Source of the DNA: SAR116 cluster bacterium AG-321-A13 | GTDB lineage: Bacteria > Pseudomonadota > Alphaproteobacteria > Puniceispirillales > Marisalimonadaceae | Assembly (NCBI GenBank): GCA_003283875.1 | Contig: QBXD01000007.1 | Location: 1-47,917 of the forward strand | Length of the DNA stretch: 47,917 bases | Direction of reading: 5' to 3' | In this document: positions 34,021 through 43,316 of the stretch, one piece after another | Layout: each line of letters opens with the position of its first letter | Numbering within the stretch: the stretch's first letter is position 1 | The notes under the pieces: generated by a model | What the model was told of the DNA's origin: nothing | The model's database searches: none | What the model saw: the letters and a program-made list of their open reading frames with translations, nothing else | Made by a program: the position numbers and the translations under genes

Positions 34021-35513
34021 CTATTACTTGGAAAGGTATATTGCGCTCCTGTATGTTGACCTGAAGGCCACCTTCCAGTCACAGTCTTCAGTCTTGTGTA
34101 GAACCTTACTGCTTCCATACCATATACTCCATGCCCACCAAAAGCAGATCTTTTCCAGCCTCCAAAAGAATGATAAGCAACAGGAACAGGAATAGGCACA
34201 TTAATTCCTACCATTCCAATTTGACATTCATTTGCAAACTTTCTTGCAACTCCACCATTTGAAGTGAAAATGGCTGTTCCATTACCGTATTCATGCTTAT
34301 TTACTATATCAAGAGCGTAATCGAAAGTGTCTGCTCTTACCATTGATAAGACAGGACCAAAAATTTCTTCCTTATAAATAGACATATCCGTTGTAACATT
34401 ATCAAAAAAGGAACCGCCGATGAAAAAACCATTTTCATAACCTTGAAGTTTCAAATTTCTTCCATCTACAACCAAGTTAGCCCCCTCATCAACACCCTGG
34501 TCGATATATCTTTTAACTTTTTGTAAATGATCAGAAGTAACCAATGGACCCATTTCTGAATCAGGATCAAGTCCAGGACCTATTTTTAAATTTTCAATCT
34601 TAGGTTTAACTATCTCTTTTATCTTATCGCCTGTGTCTTTACCTACAGGAACTACAACTGAGATTGCCATACAACGTTCACCTGCAGATCCAAAAACAGA
34701 ACCCATAATAGCATCTCCTACCATCTCCATATCAGCATCTGGCATAACGACCATATGGTTTTTTGCACCACCCATAGCCTGAACTTTTTTTCCATATTTA
34801 GCTGCTTCACTGTAGACATACTGAGCAATAGGTGTAGAGCCAACAAAGCTTACACCACTTATGTCCTTATGTTGTAAAATAGCATCAACAGTATCCTTCC
34901 CACCATTAACCATATTAAGCACTCCAGGAGGGATGCCGGCTTCGAGAACTATTTCAGATAGCAATCTAGTTGAACTTGGATCTCTTTCTGATGGCTTAAG
35001 TATAAAACAATTTCCACATGCAATGGCTACTGGAAACATCCACATTGGAACCATTATAGGAAAGTTGAAAGGTGTAATTCCAGCACATATTCCCATTGGT
35101 TGATAATCAGACCAACTATCTATTGCCCTTCCAACATTACTTGTATAATTGCCTGCTAAGTGATTAGGAATACCACAAGCAAACTCTACAACCTCTAATC
35201 CCCTGCCAATTTCCCCCAGTGCGTCATCAAAAGTTTTACCATGTTCTTGTGAAATAAGTTTGGCCAATTCATTTTGTCGTAATTCTATGATTTCCTTTAA
35301 CTTGAACATCTTTCTAGATCTAACTAACGGTGTCATACTTGACCATTCAGGGAAAATATTTAGAGCTGACTTAACTGCTTGATCAACACAATTTGCAGTT
35401 CCTGAGACAACACGCGATATCTCTTCACCTGAGGCTGGGTTGTATATAGGTGTAGAAGATAAATTTGGAAAATCAGCATTCTGCCCATTAATTAAATGAT
35501 CTACAAGTTTCAT
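34017..35513 (-). CDS. mmsA: CoA-acylating methylmalonate-semialdehyde dehydrogenase
   Basis: A 498-residue aldehyde dehydrogenase of the MmsA type, which turns methylmalonate or malonate semialdehyde into propionyl- or acetyl-CoA with NAD. It has the MmsA-typical FNFPIMVPMWMFPVAIACGN and the substrate-loop stretch GERCMAISVVV with catalytic Cys near residue 284. QEHGKT is near residue 95, and FTSNGGVARKF near residue 420. It serves valine, thymine and inositol breakdown. 3-Hydroxyisobutyrate dehydrogenases, its usual upstream partners, are present at 2-751 and 5944-6819 but far away. AGGAG sits before the ATG. Confidence 0.93.
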   Translation of the reverse strand: MKLVDHLINGQNADFPNLSSTPIYNPASGEEISRVVSGTANCVDQAVKSALNIFPEWSSMTPLVRSRKMFKLKEIIELRQNELAKLISQEHGKTFDDALGEIGRGLEVVEFACGIPNHLAGNYTSNVGRAIDSWSDYQPMGICAGITPFNFPIMVPMWMFPVAIACGNCFILKPSERDPSSTRLLSEIVLEAGIPPGVLNMVNGGKDTVDAILQHKDISGVSFVGSTPIAQYVYSEAAKYGKKVQAMGGAKNHMVVMPDADMEMVGDAIMGSVFGSAGERCMAISVVVPVGKDTGDKIKEIVKPKIENLKIGPGLDPDSEMGPLVTSDHLQKVKRYIDQGVDEGANLVVDGRNLKLQGYENGFFIGGSFFDNVTTDMSIYKEEIFGPVLSMVRADTFDYALDIVNKHEYGNGTAIFTSNGGVARKFANECQIGMVGINVPIPVPVAYHSFGGWKRSAFGGHGVYGMEAVRFYTRLKTVTGRWPSGQHTGAQYTFPSNS

Positions 35514-35589
35514 TTGTGCTCCTAATAATTTTCAATAATAATAAGATTAATAATATGGACTATAGTGCAGAAAACTTAATTAAAGTAAA

Positions 35590-36135
35590 TTGAAAGTTTT
35601 TTTTTACGTGAATAAAATTGCTTCAGAAATAATTAAATATAGAGTTACCCACCTAGAAATGAAGAACCGTCCACACTTTGATTGGCCAAAGACACTGAAA
35701 CATAAATTAACTATTTTAAAAGCTGAAAATATTCCTTCTTGGTATTTTTTATTTTTTTACAAACAGGTTGGAAAAAATTATTACTGGACTGACTGGCTTA
35801 ATAAGACTGACAAGGAAGTTAACGATTTTGTAAATGATAAAAATGTAATATTTTACACTCTTATTAAGGATGGATGGCCAGTGGGTTTCTTTATGTTAGA
35901 TTACAGAAAAATTAATATCTGTAATTTGAGCTTTTTAGGACTTGTTGAAGAAGCAATAGGTATTGGTTTAGGAGAATATCTTTTAAAAACAGCTATTTTA
36001 ACAGCTTGGGACAGCAAAAAAATAGACACTTTAACTGTAAACACGTGTTCACTTGATCATAAAAGAGCTTTACAACTATACCAAAAAAATGGTTTTTCAC
36101 CTGTTGAATTTAAAGATTTAAAAAAATATGTTTAA
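35590..36135 (+). CDS. GNAT family N-acetyltransferase
   Basis: A 181-residue acetyltransferase. The acetyl-CoA site is seen late as LVEEAIGIGLGEYLLKTAILTAW, followed by NTCSLDHKRALQLYQKNGFSPVE, the typical C-terminal alpha/beta pair of GNAT enzymes. The first 60 residues are not conserved with any family I recognise. The start is uncertain: TTG 35590 lies before a T9 run, and GTG 35608 (VNKIASEII) is an in-frame alternative. The stop codon overlaps that of the converging deacylase in TTAA (36132-36135). Substrate unknown. Confidence 0.83.
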   Translation: MKVFFYVNKIASEIIKYRVTHLEMKNRPHFDWPKTLKHKLTILKAENIPSWYFLFFYKQVGKNYYWTDWLNKTDKEVNDFVNDKNVIFYTLIKDGWPVGFFMLDYRKINICNLSFLGLVEEAIGIGLGEYLLKTAILTAWDSKKIDTLTVNTCSLDHKRALQLYQKNGFSPVEFKDLKKYV

Positions 36136-37625
36136 TTAATGAAATTTTTTCCAGGAAGAAACATTCCTGGTCTGTTGTTGGTTGCCCCATCGTTCTCCCA
36201 AACTACTTTTCCGTTTACAAACACACTTTCAATACCTTCCGAATGAAGCTTTGGTGATTTATAAGAAGCTTTATCAATAATTGTATCTGGGTTAAATATC
36301 ACTAAATCTGCATAGTTACCTACATCTATTGTACCTCTAGATTCAAGTCCAAAAACCTCAGCGCTTTTACCAGTCATTTTATAAACAGCTTCCTCAAGTG
36401 GGAATAGTTTCATTTCTCGAGAATATTTTCCTAATACTCTAGGAAAAGTTCCCCAGAGACGTGGATGAGGATGTCTATCACCAGGAATACCGTCAGAGCC
36501 TATCATTGACCCTGGAAACATAAGTATTCTATTTAAATCTTCATCATCCATCTGAAAGTATATAGCTCCAGCTGGATAGAGCTTATCAATTGTTTTATCT
36601 ATACTTAAACCAAATTTTACTGATAAATCATTCAAATCTTCACCAGATATATCTGGATAATTATCTGACCAAGTTACTAAAACCTTGTCTGCTCTTTTTA
36701 CAAAGCTTTTAAGTAGCATAGTCGAACTAGCTGTGTAAGGGTAACAATCTAGGTCAAGAAAATTATCTTTTTTAGCTTCTTCAATCAGCTTAAGAGTAGT
36801 TTTACTTTTTCCCCAATTTTCTCTTCCTGCACATTTATGATGTGAAATTACAGTTCTTACCTTTGTTGAAGATGATATTTTAATAGTTTCATTAACTGAT
36901 TTAATAACATCAATAGCTTCATTTCTCATGTGTGTAGTAAAAACCCCATCAAATTCTGGTAAGATTTTAGCTAATTCAATAATCTCTGAGGTAGGTGCGT
37001 CATTTGCTGCGGGATATGCCAAACCAGTTGATAATCCAATTGAACCATCTTCCAGAGCTGTTTTTAAACAGTCTACCATTTTATTTATTTCATGCTTGCT
37101 TGCAGGCCTTTCAAACTCACCATTCATTGCCTCTACTCTTAACATTGAATGCCCCGTTAAAAGAGCAACATTTACAGTACTAGGTTTATCTTCGAATTCA
37201 GTTCTATAATCCTTAACTCTTGGAAATCTAAAAACATCTGACTTTCCTAAGAGTGCTATTGGCGCTGGAACATCACCCTTATAACTAAATGGTGCTAAGC
37301 TAATACCACAATTACCTGCTATACAAGTTGTTACGCCCTGACTGATTTTTGAAGACATTGTTGGATCTAAAAAAACATTATCATCATCGTGCGTATGAAC
37401 ATCTATAAATCCTGGTGAAATAATCTTATTTTCTGCATCTAATGTATATTTAGCGCTAAAATTAGATAAGAAATGATTTTCTGACGGATCTCTTACGTCT
37501 CCATTCTCAGGAGGGAAAACACCAATTATTTTACCATTATCAATAACAATGTCAGACTTAAATTTTGGCGCGCCAGTACCATCTATAACTTCGCCATTCT
37601 TAATATGAACATCATAAGTATGCAT
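36132..37625 (-). CDS. N-acyl-D-amino-acid deacylase (D-aminoacylase) family amidohydrolase
   Basis: A 497-residue metal-dependent amidohydrolase. Visible marks are VIDGTGAPKFKSDIVIDNGKIIGV, the HTHDDDNVF metal site, GNCGISLAPFS with the Cys ligand typical of D-aminoacylases, GLSTGLAYPA, TTHMRNEA, ISHHKCAG, and MIGSDGIPGDRHPHPRLWGTFPRVL near the end. The family removes acyl groups from N-acyl-D-amino acids or related ureido compounds. A TTG start at 37643 is possible, but ATG 37623-37625 has AAAGAG upstream and begins MHTYDVHIKNGEV like its relatives, so I used it. No racemase or peptide transporter is adjacent. Confidence 0.9.
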   Translation of the reverse strand: MHTYDVHIKNGEVIDGTGAPKFKSDIVIDNGKIIGVFPPENGDVRDPSENHFLSNFSAKYTLDAENKIISPGFIDVHTHDDDNVFLDPTMSSKISQGVTTCIAGNCGISLAPFSYKGDVPAPIALLGKSDVFRFPRVKDYRTEFEDKPSTVNVALLTGHSMLRVEAMNGEFERPASKHEINKMVDCLKTALEDGSIGLSTGLAYPAANDAPTSEIIELAKILPEFDGVFTTHMRNEAIDVIKSVNETIKISSSTKVRTVISHHKCAGRENWGKSKTTLKLIEEAKKDNFLDLDCYPYTASSTMLLKSFVKRADKVLVTWSDNYPDISGEDLNDLSVKFGLSIDKTIDKLYPAGAIYFQMDDEDLNRILMFPGSMIGSDGIPGDRHPHPRLWGTFPRVLGKYSREMKLFPLEEAVYKMTGKSAEVFGLESRGTIDVGNYADLVIFNPDTIIDKASYKSPKLHSEGIESVFVNGKVVWENDGATNNRPGMFLPGKNFIN

Positions 37626-37773
37626 TAATAAGCTCTTTATCAAATTACTTTTAATAATAGTATATTACATTTAATTATAAATAAATTCTATACTTACTAG
37701 ATCGAAAGAGATTAGTTTGTATAAATGACATTAATGTAATATTGTTTGTATTTTATAATCTTGGGAGGATTAT

Positions 37774-38355
37774 ATGTCTTCATTATTAACAAATTTAAGA
37801 AGTGCAGTCATTACTGGATTTGTATTAGCATTTATTTTAATTTTCTTTTTGGCACAAGGCTCATTTGATCAAACAGCTTTTAATATGTGGCTATTAAGGT
37901 GGTTTCACGTTGTAGCTGCTATAATGTGGGTTGGTATATTATATTACTTTAATTTTGTACAAATACCTAATATGGCCAAGATCCCAGATGAACAAAAACC
38001 AGCTATTAGTAAAGTTATTGCCCCAGCTGCATTATGGTGGTTTAGATGGGGTGCAGTCGCTACAGTTTTGTCCGGTTTGATTTTAGCTCACTTAAATGGT
38101 TATCTTCATGATGCAATGACATTTTCTGACGGACAATGGCCAATAGGTATTGGCATGTGGCTTGGAATAATAATGTTTGTGAATGTTTGGGCAGTAATAT
38201 GGCCTAATCAAAAAAAAGCTTTAGGTATAATTCAAGTCGATGCAGAGACTAAAGCTAAAGCAGCAAAAAAGGCAATGTTATTTTCAAGAAAAAATGTAAT
38301 ATTATCTATTCCCATGTTAGTAGCCATGACAGTAGCTCAAAACAGCTTTTCCTAA
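37774..38355 (+). CDS. urate hydroxylase PuuD-like membrane protein, lacking cytochrome domain
   Basis: A 193-residue membrane protein with about five helices. The stretch MWLLRWFHVVAAIMWVGILYYFNFVQIPNM matches the N-terminal membrane domain of PuuD-type urate oxidases (Urate_ox_N), including the His in RWFHVV. Classical PuuD is over 400 residues and ends with a cytochrome c domain with CxxCH. This protein has neither, ending with VAMTVAQNSFS after its last helix. GGGAGGA directly before the ATG is a strong ribosome binding site. It may be a short stand-alone form of unknown activity rather than a working urate oxidase. Two PuuE-like proteins elsewhere in the window make a link to purine breakdown worth considering. 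Confidence 0.8.
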   Translation: MSSLLTNLRSAVITGFVLAFILIFFLAQGSFDQTAFNMWLLRWFHVVAAIMWVGILYYFNFVQIPNMAKIPDEQKPAISKVIAPAALWWFRWGAVATVLSGLILAHLNGYLHDAMTFSDGQWPIGIGMWLGIIMFVNVWAVIWPNQKKALGIIQVDAETKAKAAKKAMLFSRKNVILSIPMLVAMTVAQNSFS

Positions 38356-38367
38356 TTATATTTAATT

Positions 38368-38394
38368 AAGGGGTATTTTTTAAAAATACTCCTT
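38368..38394. terminator. 13-bp hairpin between convergent genes
   Basis: AAGGGGTATTTTT pairs with AAAAATACTCCTT through 13 positions with one G-U wobble, around a single central T, so the innermost pairs open as the loop. It lies between the stops of the PuuD-like and tenA genes (38355 and 38398). The tail after the stem is AT-rich but not a pure T run, so it may work as a two-way terminator of moderate strength. Confidence 0.6.
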
Positions 38395-38397
38395 ATA

Positions 38398-39069
38398 TTA
38401 TTTCATTGCCATATTCCAAAAATCTATTTCAAGAAGAGTTGACTTATTAAAAATTTTATTAACTTTTTGCCATTTGTAAGTGCCTGCAAAATCGTCTCCT
38501 AATCTTAAAATAAATGCTTTGTCTATTAAATTAGCTACATTTTTGCACACGTCTTGGTATTCGTTGCTAGAATATGTCTGTATCCACTTTTGATACATAT
38601 GCGTTTTTGGATTACTATTTTTATAGTAAATACCAATTTCACCATAACCAAGCACACATGGAGCAAGAGATGATAATAAATCTAGCAAATCACCTGAATA
38701 ACCAAGCTCTAATACATATCTAGTATAGGCAATATTTTGATTTTCTTCATCAGCATTTTCTAAATCAGATTTTGATATTCCATAATTTGCACACAGGCTA
38801 ATATGAAGTTCCATTTCAAAATTTATTAAGTCATTTACTGTGCTAGCTGCTATTTTCATTTCTTCAAGATTATCCGATTTCAAAATAGCTAAAGCCCAAG
38901 CTTTAGAGAATTGAATTAAAAATAAATAATCTTGGGTTAAATAATTTAAAAATTTTTCTTCTTTGAGGGAATCGTTTGATAATTTGTTAACAAAATCATG
39001 CTTAGTGTATAGAAGCCAATTTTTTTTATGGTTTTCTTTTAAATGGTTAAAAATATTTCCATACGACAT
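38398..39069 (-). CDS. tenA: TenA family aminopyrimidine aminohydrolase (thiaminase II)
   Basis: A 223-residue all-helical TenA-family protein. The catalytic Cys lies in SSLAPCVLGYGEIG near residue 137, the canonical position. Other family positions are the DYLFLIQFSKAWALAIL helix, the acidic EMELHISLCANYGI, and YSSNEYQDVCKNVANLID toward the end. TenA splits the amino group from aminopyrimidines so that degraded thiamin can be reused. There is no thi operon or TPP riboswitch in the short upstream region, and the gene diverges from an amidase. The context of amidase, PuuE-like deacetylase and ABC importer suggests uptake and hydrolysis of an amide-bearing precursor, by inference. Confidence 0.9.
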   Translation of the reverse strand: MSYGNIFNHLKENHKKNWLLYTKHDFVNKLSNDSLKEEKFLNYLTQDYLFLIQFSKAWALAILKSDNLEEMKIAASTVNDLINFEMELHISLCANYGISKSDLENADEENQNIAYTRYVLELGYSGDLLDLLSSLAPCVLGYGEIGIYYKNSNPKTHMYQKWIQTYSSNEYQDVCKNVANLIDKAFILRLGDDFAGTYKWQKVNKIFNKSTLLEIDFWNMAMK

Positions 39070-39116
39070 ATAAAAATTCCCTTTATAAATATTTTTATTA
39101 ACAATAGGTTAAAAAG

Positions 39117-40376
39117 ATGAATAGCGTTAATAAGTCAGTTTTAAGAGTAAATAAGTTTTTTAAGCAATTAAAAAATTATACTACTAATAAAATTATTATA
39201 CATACTGATAGAAAAAATGCCTTAATTGAATCAAGCATTTCCGACAAGAGATTTAATAAAATTTCTAAAATTGACGGAGAATTATTTGTTGTAAAACCAA
39301 ATATTAGGGTTGAATCCTTTCCCTATACTGGAGGAATTAAAGAATATGAAAGCTCAATTTCTCTAACCGATGATCCAATAATTACAAATATAAAAAAAAA
39401 TGGAGGAATAATAATAGCTTCTACAAACATGGATGAAGCAGCTTTTGGAGGAGATACGTCTTCCAGTTTTTATGGAAGATGTATAAATCCTATCAACAAG
39501 AATTTATCTGTTGGAGGTTCATCTGGAGGATCTGCAGCTGCTATATCTGCTGGTATTGTAAAATATTCAATAGGCACAGACACAATGGGATCTGTAAGGA
39601 TTCCAGCTTCATATTGTGGTATAGTGGGTTACAAGCCTTCATCATTAATATGCTCTAACAGAGACTTAATTTTATTAAGTGACACATATGACACAATTGG
39701 TTTTATGTCAAATAAAGTAAATAATATCAGTAATATATATGTTTTAATTAGTTATTTAAATTATAAAAAAAGTGAAATCAAAATTAAAAATAAAGAGATT
39801 AAGTGTATAGTCCCGACTCAAGTTTTGGAAGGTAATATTAAGCCCAATGTATTAAAAGATTTTAAATTAACAATCTCAAAACTGAAAAAAAATAACATAA
39901 ACATAGTAATTAAAAACTTAGATTTTTGGTCTCCAAATTTTCACAGAAAAGCACTTTTAAAAATTGTTGAACACGAAGGAGCAAAAAATTTAAATGAATT
40001 AATTGATAACGACAAAAGTCAAATTACTGATAATTTAAGGAAAAATCTACTCTACGGCAAAAATATCAAAAGTAAGGAAATACAAACTATTAAATTTGAA
40101 CTAAACAAATTAAAAAATAAAATTGAATTATTATTTGACGATTATGATTTAATAATCACACCAACTACACCTCAAAATTCATTTAATATTTCTGATAAGA
40201 CCCCAGAAAATCAGGCTAACTTTACATGCCTTGCTAACATTGCCGATCTTCCATCACTATGTTTACCTTTTTACCTTAAAAATAAACAACCATCTTCACT
40301 TCAACTAATTAGCTCAAATATGAATGATGAGTTATTAATAGAAATATCTTCTGTTTTTGAAAAAATATTGCAATAA
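39117..40376 (+). CDS. amidase signature enzyme
   Basis: A 419-residue amidase signature hydrolase. The triad is visible as Lys in LFVVKPNIRV near residue 60, cis-Ser in GTDTMGSVRIPASYCG, and the nucleophile in GGSSGGSAAAIS. TNMDEAAFGGDTSSSFYG resembles GatA/AtzF-like enzymes, but gatB or gatC is not nearby. The Lys/Asn-rich middle section (residues 200-330) is poorly conserved. It overlaps no neighbour and is followed 25 bases on by the PuuE-like deacetylase. The two share a direction opposite to tenA. The amide substrate is unknown, and the enzyme differs clearly from the AMI1-like amidase at 32281-33429. Confidence 0.88.
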   Translation: MNSVNKSVLRVNKFFKQLKNYTTNKIIIHTDRKNALIESSISDKRFNKISKIDGELFVVKPNIRVESFPYTGGIKEYESSISLTDDPIITNIKKNGGIIIASTNMDEAAFGGDTSSSFYGRCINPINKNLSVGGSSGGSAAAISAGIVKYSIGTDTMGSVRIPASYCGIVGYKPSSLICSNRDLILLSDTYDTIGFMSNKVNNISNIYVLISYLNYKKSEIKIKNKEIKCIVPTQVLEGNIKPNVLKDFKLTISKLKKNNINIVIKNLDFWSPNFHRKALLKIVEHEGAKNLNELIDNDKSQITDNLRKNLLYGKNIKSKEIQTIKFELNKLKNKIELLFDDYDLIITPTTPQNSFNISDKTPENQANFTCLANIADLPSLCLPFYLKNKQPSSLQLISSNMNDELLIEISSVFEKILQ

Positions 40377-40401
40377 TAACTTTTTGTGAAAGGTTAAGTA
40401 A

Positions 40402-41325
40402 ATGTGGCCTAATCCCAGAGTTCCCCATGAACTTTCTTCTAATAGAAAAAAGCTTTCGCCTCCTGATGGAAAGTCTTTAATCGTACACACAGTTATGAAT
40501 ATTGAATATTGGCCATTTGATAAAAATATGCCAAGAGGAATACTACCTCCACCTCATGGAAAATCTCCTGATCCACCTGATTTACCAAATTACTCTTGGG
40601 TAGAATATGGAATGCGAGTTGGATTACCAAGACTGTTTAAGCTTTTTGCTGAAAATAACATACCAGTTTCCGCTTTTATAAATGCGCAAGTAGCTGACAT
40701 CTATCCAAAAGCTTTTGACGAAGTTTGCAAACTAAATTGGGAATTAGTTGGCCATGGTTGGTTTCAAGAATCCTTGAGAGTTGCAAAAGATGAAGAACAT
40801 GTAATCAAAAAAAGTTTAGATTTATTAAGAAAATTATCTGGGCAGCCAGTTAGAAGTTGGTTTGGTCCAGCAGGTGGGGAAACTGAAAAAACTCCTGAGC
40901 TTTTAAAAGAGAATGGAATTGAGTTTTTACATGACTGGTTGATTGACGAACTACCTTGTTGGATGAGAACAAATTTAGGGCCAATCGTTGCAATGCCTTA
41001 CACGTTTGAATTAAATGATGTTCCAATTTGGACTGTTCAAAATAACTCTTGTGATGAGATGAAAAAAAGAGTTGATGCAACATTAAATATATTTGATGAA
41101 GAAAAGCTTTATAATGCCAAGATCATTACGCTTGCCCTACACCCACACATAGTTGGGGTACCTCAAAATTTTTATTATTTAAAGAAAATAATTGAGGATT
41201 TAAAGAAAAGAGACGACGTTATTTTTATGACTTCAAGTCAAATTGGTGATTGGTTTGTAAAAGAAGATGGCACTAATGGTGAAAACCTAAAGCCATTTCT
41301 TGAACAACCACCTGACTGGAACTAG
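40402..41325 (+). CDS. polysaccharide deacetylase family protein, PuuE-like (paralog)
   Basis: A 307-residue cytoplasmic NodB-fold protein of the PuuE group. Motif 1 is NIEYWPFDKNMPRG in place of TFDDG, motif 2 is LVGHGWFQE, and SWVEYGMRVGLPRLFKLFAENNIPVSAFINA parallels the 15909-16790 protein. Near the C-terminus, ITLALHPHIVGVPQN keeps the conserved His that lies in the active site of this fold. PuuE opens the hydantoin ring of allantoin without metal, so a ring-amide hydrolysis is the best guess. AAAGG precedes the ATG. Its TAG overlaps the TAG of the converging ABC ATPase gene in CTAG (41322-41325). Confidence 0.87.
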   Translation: MWPNPRVPHELSSNRKKLSPPDGKSLIVHTVMNIEYWPFDKNMPRGILPPPHGKSPDPPDLPNYSWVEYGMRVGLPRLFKLFAENNIPVSAFINAQVADIYPKAFDEVCKLNWELVGHGWFQESLRVAKDEEHVIKKSLDLLRKLSGQPVRSWFGPAGGETEKTPELLKENGIEFLHDWLIDELPCWMRTNLGPIVAMPYTFELNDVPIWTVQNNSCDEMKKRVDATLNIFDEEKLYNAKIITLALHPHIVGVPQNFYYLKKIIEDLKKRDDVIFMTSSQIGDWFVKEDGTNGENLKPFLEQPPDWN

Positions 41326-42410
41326 CCTTCATGAACAAGAAAATCTTCTAATCTCCAACTTAACATTACATAATCATTTACGTTAATATTACTTACTTCA
41401 TCATGTGATCTAACTTGAATTTCTTGATTATTATTTAATAAAACAAGATATCTTACAAATTGGCCTAAAAAAATTATCTCAGTAATTTTACCTTTAATCG
41501 CTTTGTTTTCTTGAGGTTGTTTTGACACTTTTAATTTGTCAACTTTAATTGATTCAGACTTTATCGACAAACTAACATCCTGGCCTTTATTAATTTTATA
41601 ATTTTTGTTGACAACCTCTATTTTATCAATTTCTATATCAATTAATATTATCGATTTGTTGATATCTATAACTTTGCCGTTAAATATATTTTTCTCTCCA
41701 ATAAACTCTGCTGTAAATTTTTTCTTTGGATTACTATAAATTTCCTTAGGTGTCCCTTGCTCAATCATTTCACCATCAGCAATGATAGCTATTCTATCTG
41801 CAACTGACATAGCCTCTTCTTGATTATGTGTTACGTGAACGAAGCTAATACCTACAGTTTTTTGAAGTCTTTTTAATTCTATGCACATATCTTTTCTAAG
41901 TTGGGCGTCTAAAGCTGAAAGAGGCTCATCAAGCAGCAAAACATCATTTTCTAATATAAGTGCTCTAGCCAACTGTACTCGTTGTTGCTGCCCACCAGAT
42001 AGCTCATGAGGCTTTCTTTTAGATAGACCAGTAAGCCCAACTAAATCCATCATTCTACTTACTTTATTTTCAATAATGTTATTTTTAATAGATTGTATTT
42101 TTAAACCATATCCAATATTTTCAGAAACACTCATGTGAGGAAATAAAGCAAAGCCTTGAAATACCATCGAAGTAGGTCTTTTATCTGGGGGTAAATTATC
42201 TACATTTTTGCCTTTAATATCAACCGATCCACTATCTGGTCTAATAAAACCTCCAATTGATCTCAATAGTGTAGTTTTACCTCCACCACTTGGACCTAAC
42301 AATACGAAATATTCACCATCTGCTATGTTAAGATCAACGTTTTTTAATGCATAAACATCACCGTATGTTTTTACTAAATTTTTAACTTCAATTGCATTTG
42401 TTTGAGACAA
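41322..42410 (-). CDS. potA: ABC transporter ATP-binding protein, spermidine/putrescine type
   Basis: A 362-residue ATPase with TOBE-type C-terminal domain. Walker A is GPSGGGKTT near residue 41, the Q-loop is in VFQGFALFPHMS, the signature is LSGGQQQRVQLARAL, Walker B is VLLLDEPLSALD, and the switch His is in VHVTHNQEEA. The fold and TOBE domain match PotA-like importers. The frame extends to TTG 42422, but TTG 42410 has GGAG six bases upstream, giving MSQTNAIEVKNLVKTYG, so I chose it. It is the last gene of the importer operon. Confidence 0.93.
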   Translation of the reverse strand: MSQTNAIEVKNLVKTYGDVYALKNVDLNIADGEYFVLLGPSGGGKTTLLRSIGGFIRPDSGSVDIKGKNVDNLPPDKRPTSMVFQGFALFPHMSVSENIGYGLKIQSIKNNIIENKVSRMMDLVGLTGLSKRKPHELSGGQQQRVQLARALILENDVLLLDEPLSALDAQLRKDMCIELKRLQKTVGISFVHVTHNQEEAMSVADRIAIIADGEMIEQGTPKEIYSNPKKKFTAEFIGEKNIFNGKVIDINKSIILIDIEIDKIEVVNKNYKINKGQDVSLSIKSESIKVDKLKVSKQPQENKAIKGKITEIIFLGQFVRYLVLLNNNQEIQVRSHDEVSNINVNDYVMLSWRLEDFLVHEG

Positions 42411-42425
42411 AATTTTCTCCAAAAT

Positions 42426-43316
42426 TTATTTACTAGGTTCTTTAACAGCTCTTGTGATTTTTTCCAGTTCATCTGTCTTAACTGCTGTGACTATTAAAAT
42501 TATTGATACAATTATTATTGCTACTAAGCTAACTATTGAGGCCATTGCATAAGATTCTTCAGACATTCCTGTATTTAACATTTGTGAAATCAATACTGAT
42601 GTAAATGTATCGAAGCCACCTTTAAGAAGACTTGTTCTTGTATATTCATTAAAAGTTAAAATAACAACAAAAGCGCAAGCACTAAAAACTCCAGCTCTAA
42701 TTTGAGGAAATTCAACTTCCCAAAAGGCTCTCCATGCTGAAGCACCTAAATCTCGAGCGGCTTCAGTTTGTTCAACTCTGTAACGAGCCATAGTAATCAT
42801 TATCACAACAAAAACATATGGCAGTGTATATACGATCAGACCAATTACTGCAGTCATTATGCCAAGATCAAACCATGATTCTAGAGCGTATATACCTGTA
42901 TATTCTGCAATCATAGTAAAAAATTTATTGAGATTTTTGAAAAAAACCAACAAAGCTGACCCTAAAATATCTGCTGGAACAAATAGTGGAGAAAGAAGAA
43001 TAAAGACAATCCAAACTTTTTTTGTGCTTTGTTTATATAATTTTGCTGACATCAATCCAAATGGGATGACTATTGGTAAAGTTATAAAAGCCAATAACAT
43101 CGTCCAACCTAAAGAACCAATTAATTGCCTGTCAGAAAATACACTTTCATACCATTGAAATGTAAAAATATAATATTTTGCTCCAAAACCTAATTCATTA
43201 AAAGATATGTAGACTGTATAGAATGTTGGCGCCATTAAAATAAAAACAGCAAATGACAGCCAGCCCCATTTTAAAGCCAATTTCCATTTTGGTTGAAAAT
43301 CATCTCTTAAAGACAT
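42426..43316 (-). CDS. potC: ABC transporter permease, PotC-like
   Basis: A 296-residue inner-membrane permease with about six helices. The cytoplasmic EAA loop that contacts the ATPase is seen as TEAARDLGASAWRAFWEVEFPQIRAGV near residue 190. It pairs with the permease encoded just upstream, whose stop overlaps this ATG by one base (TAATG), so the two are translationally coupled. It is assigned to the PotC position from operon order and the short N-terminus. The ligand is not determined by this subunit. Confidence 0.9.
   Translation of the reverse strand: MSLRDDFQPKWKLALKWGWLSFAVFILMAPTFYTVYISFNELGFGAKYYIFTFQWYESVFSDRQLIGSLGWTMLLAFITLPIVIPFGLMSAKLYKQSTKKVWIVFILLSPLFVPADILGSALLVFFKNLNKFFTMIAEYTGIYALESWFDLGIMTAVIGLIVYTLPYVFVVIMITMARYRVEQTEAARDLGASAWRAFWEVEFPQIRAGVFSACAFVVILTFNEYTRTSLLKGGFDTFTSVLISQMLNTGMSEESYAMASIVSLVAIIIVSIILIVTAVKTDELEKITRAVKEPSK

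Noticed and set aside
37754-37759. TATAAT as -10 of the PuuD-like gene
   Set aside because: It is only about 15 bases before the ATG with no matching -35, so the message would lose its ribosome binding site. AT-rich chance match.
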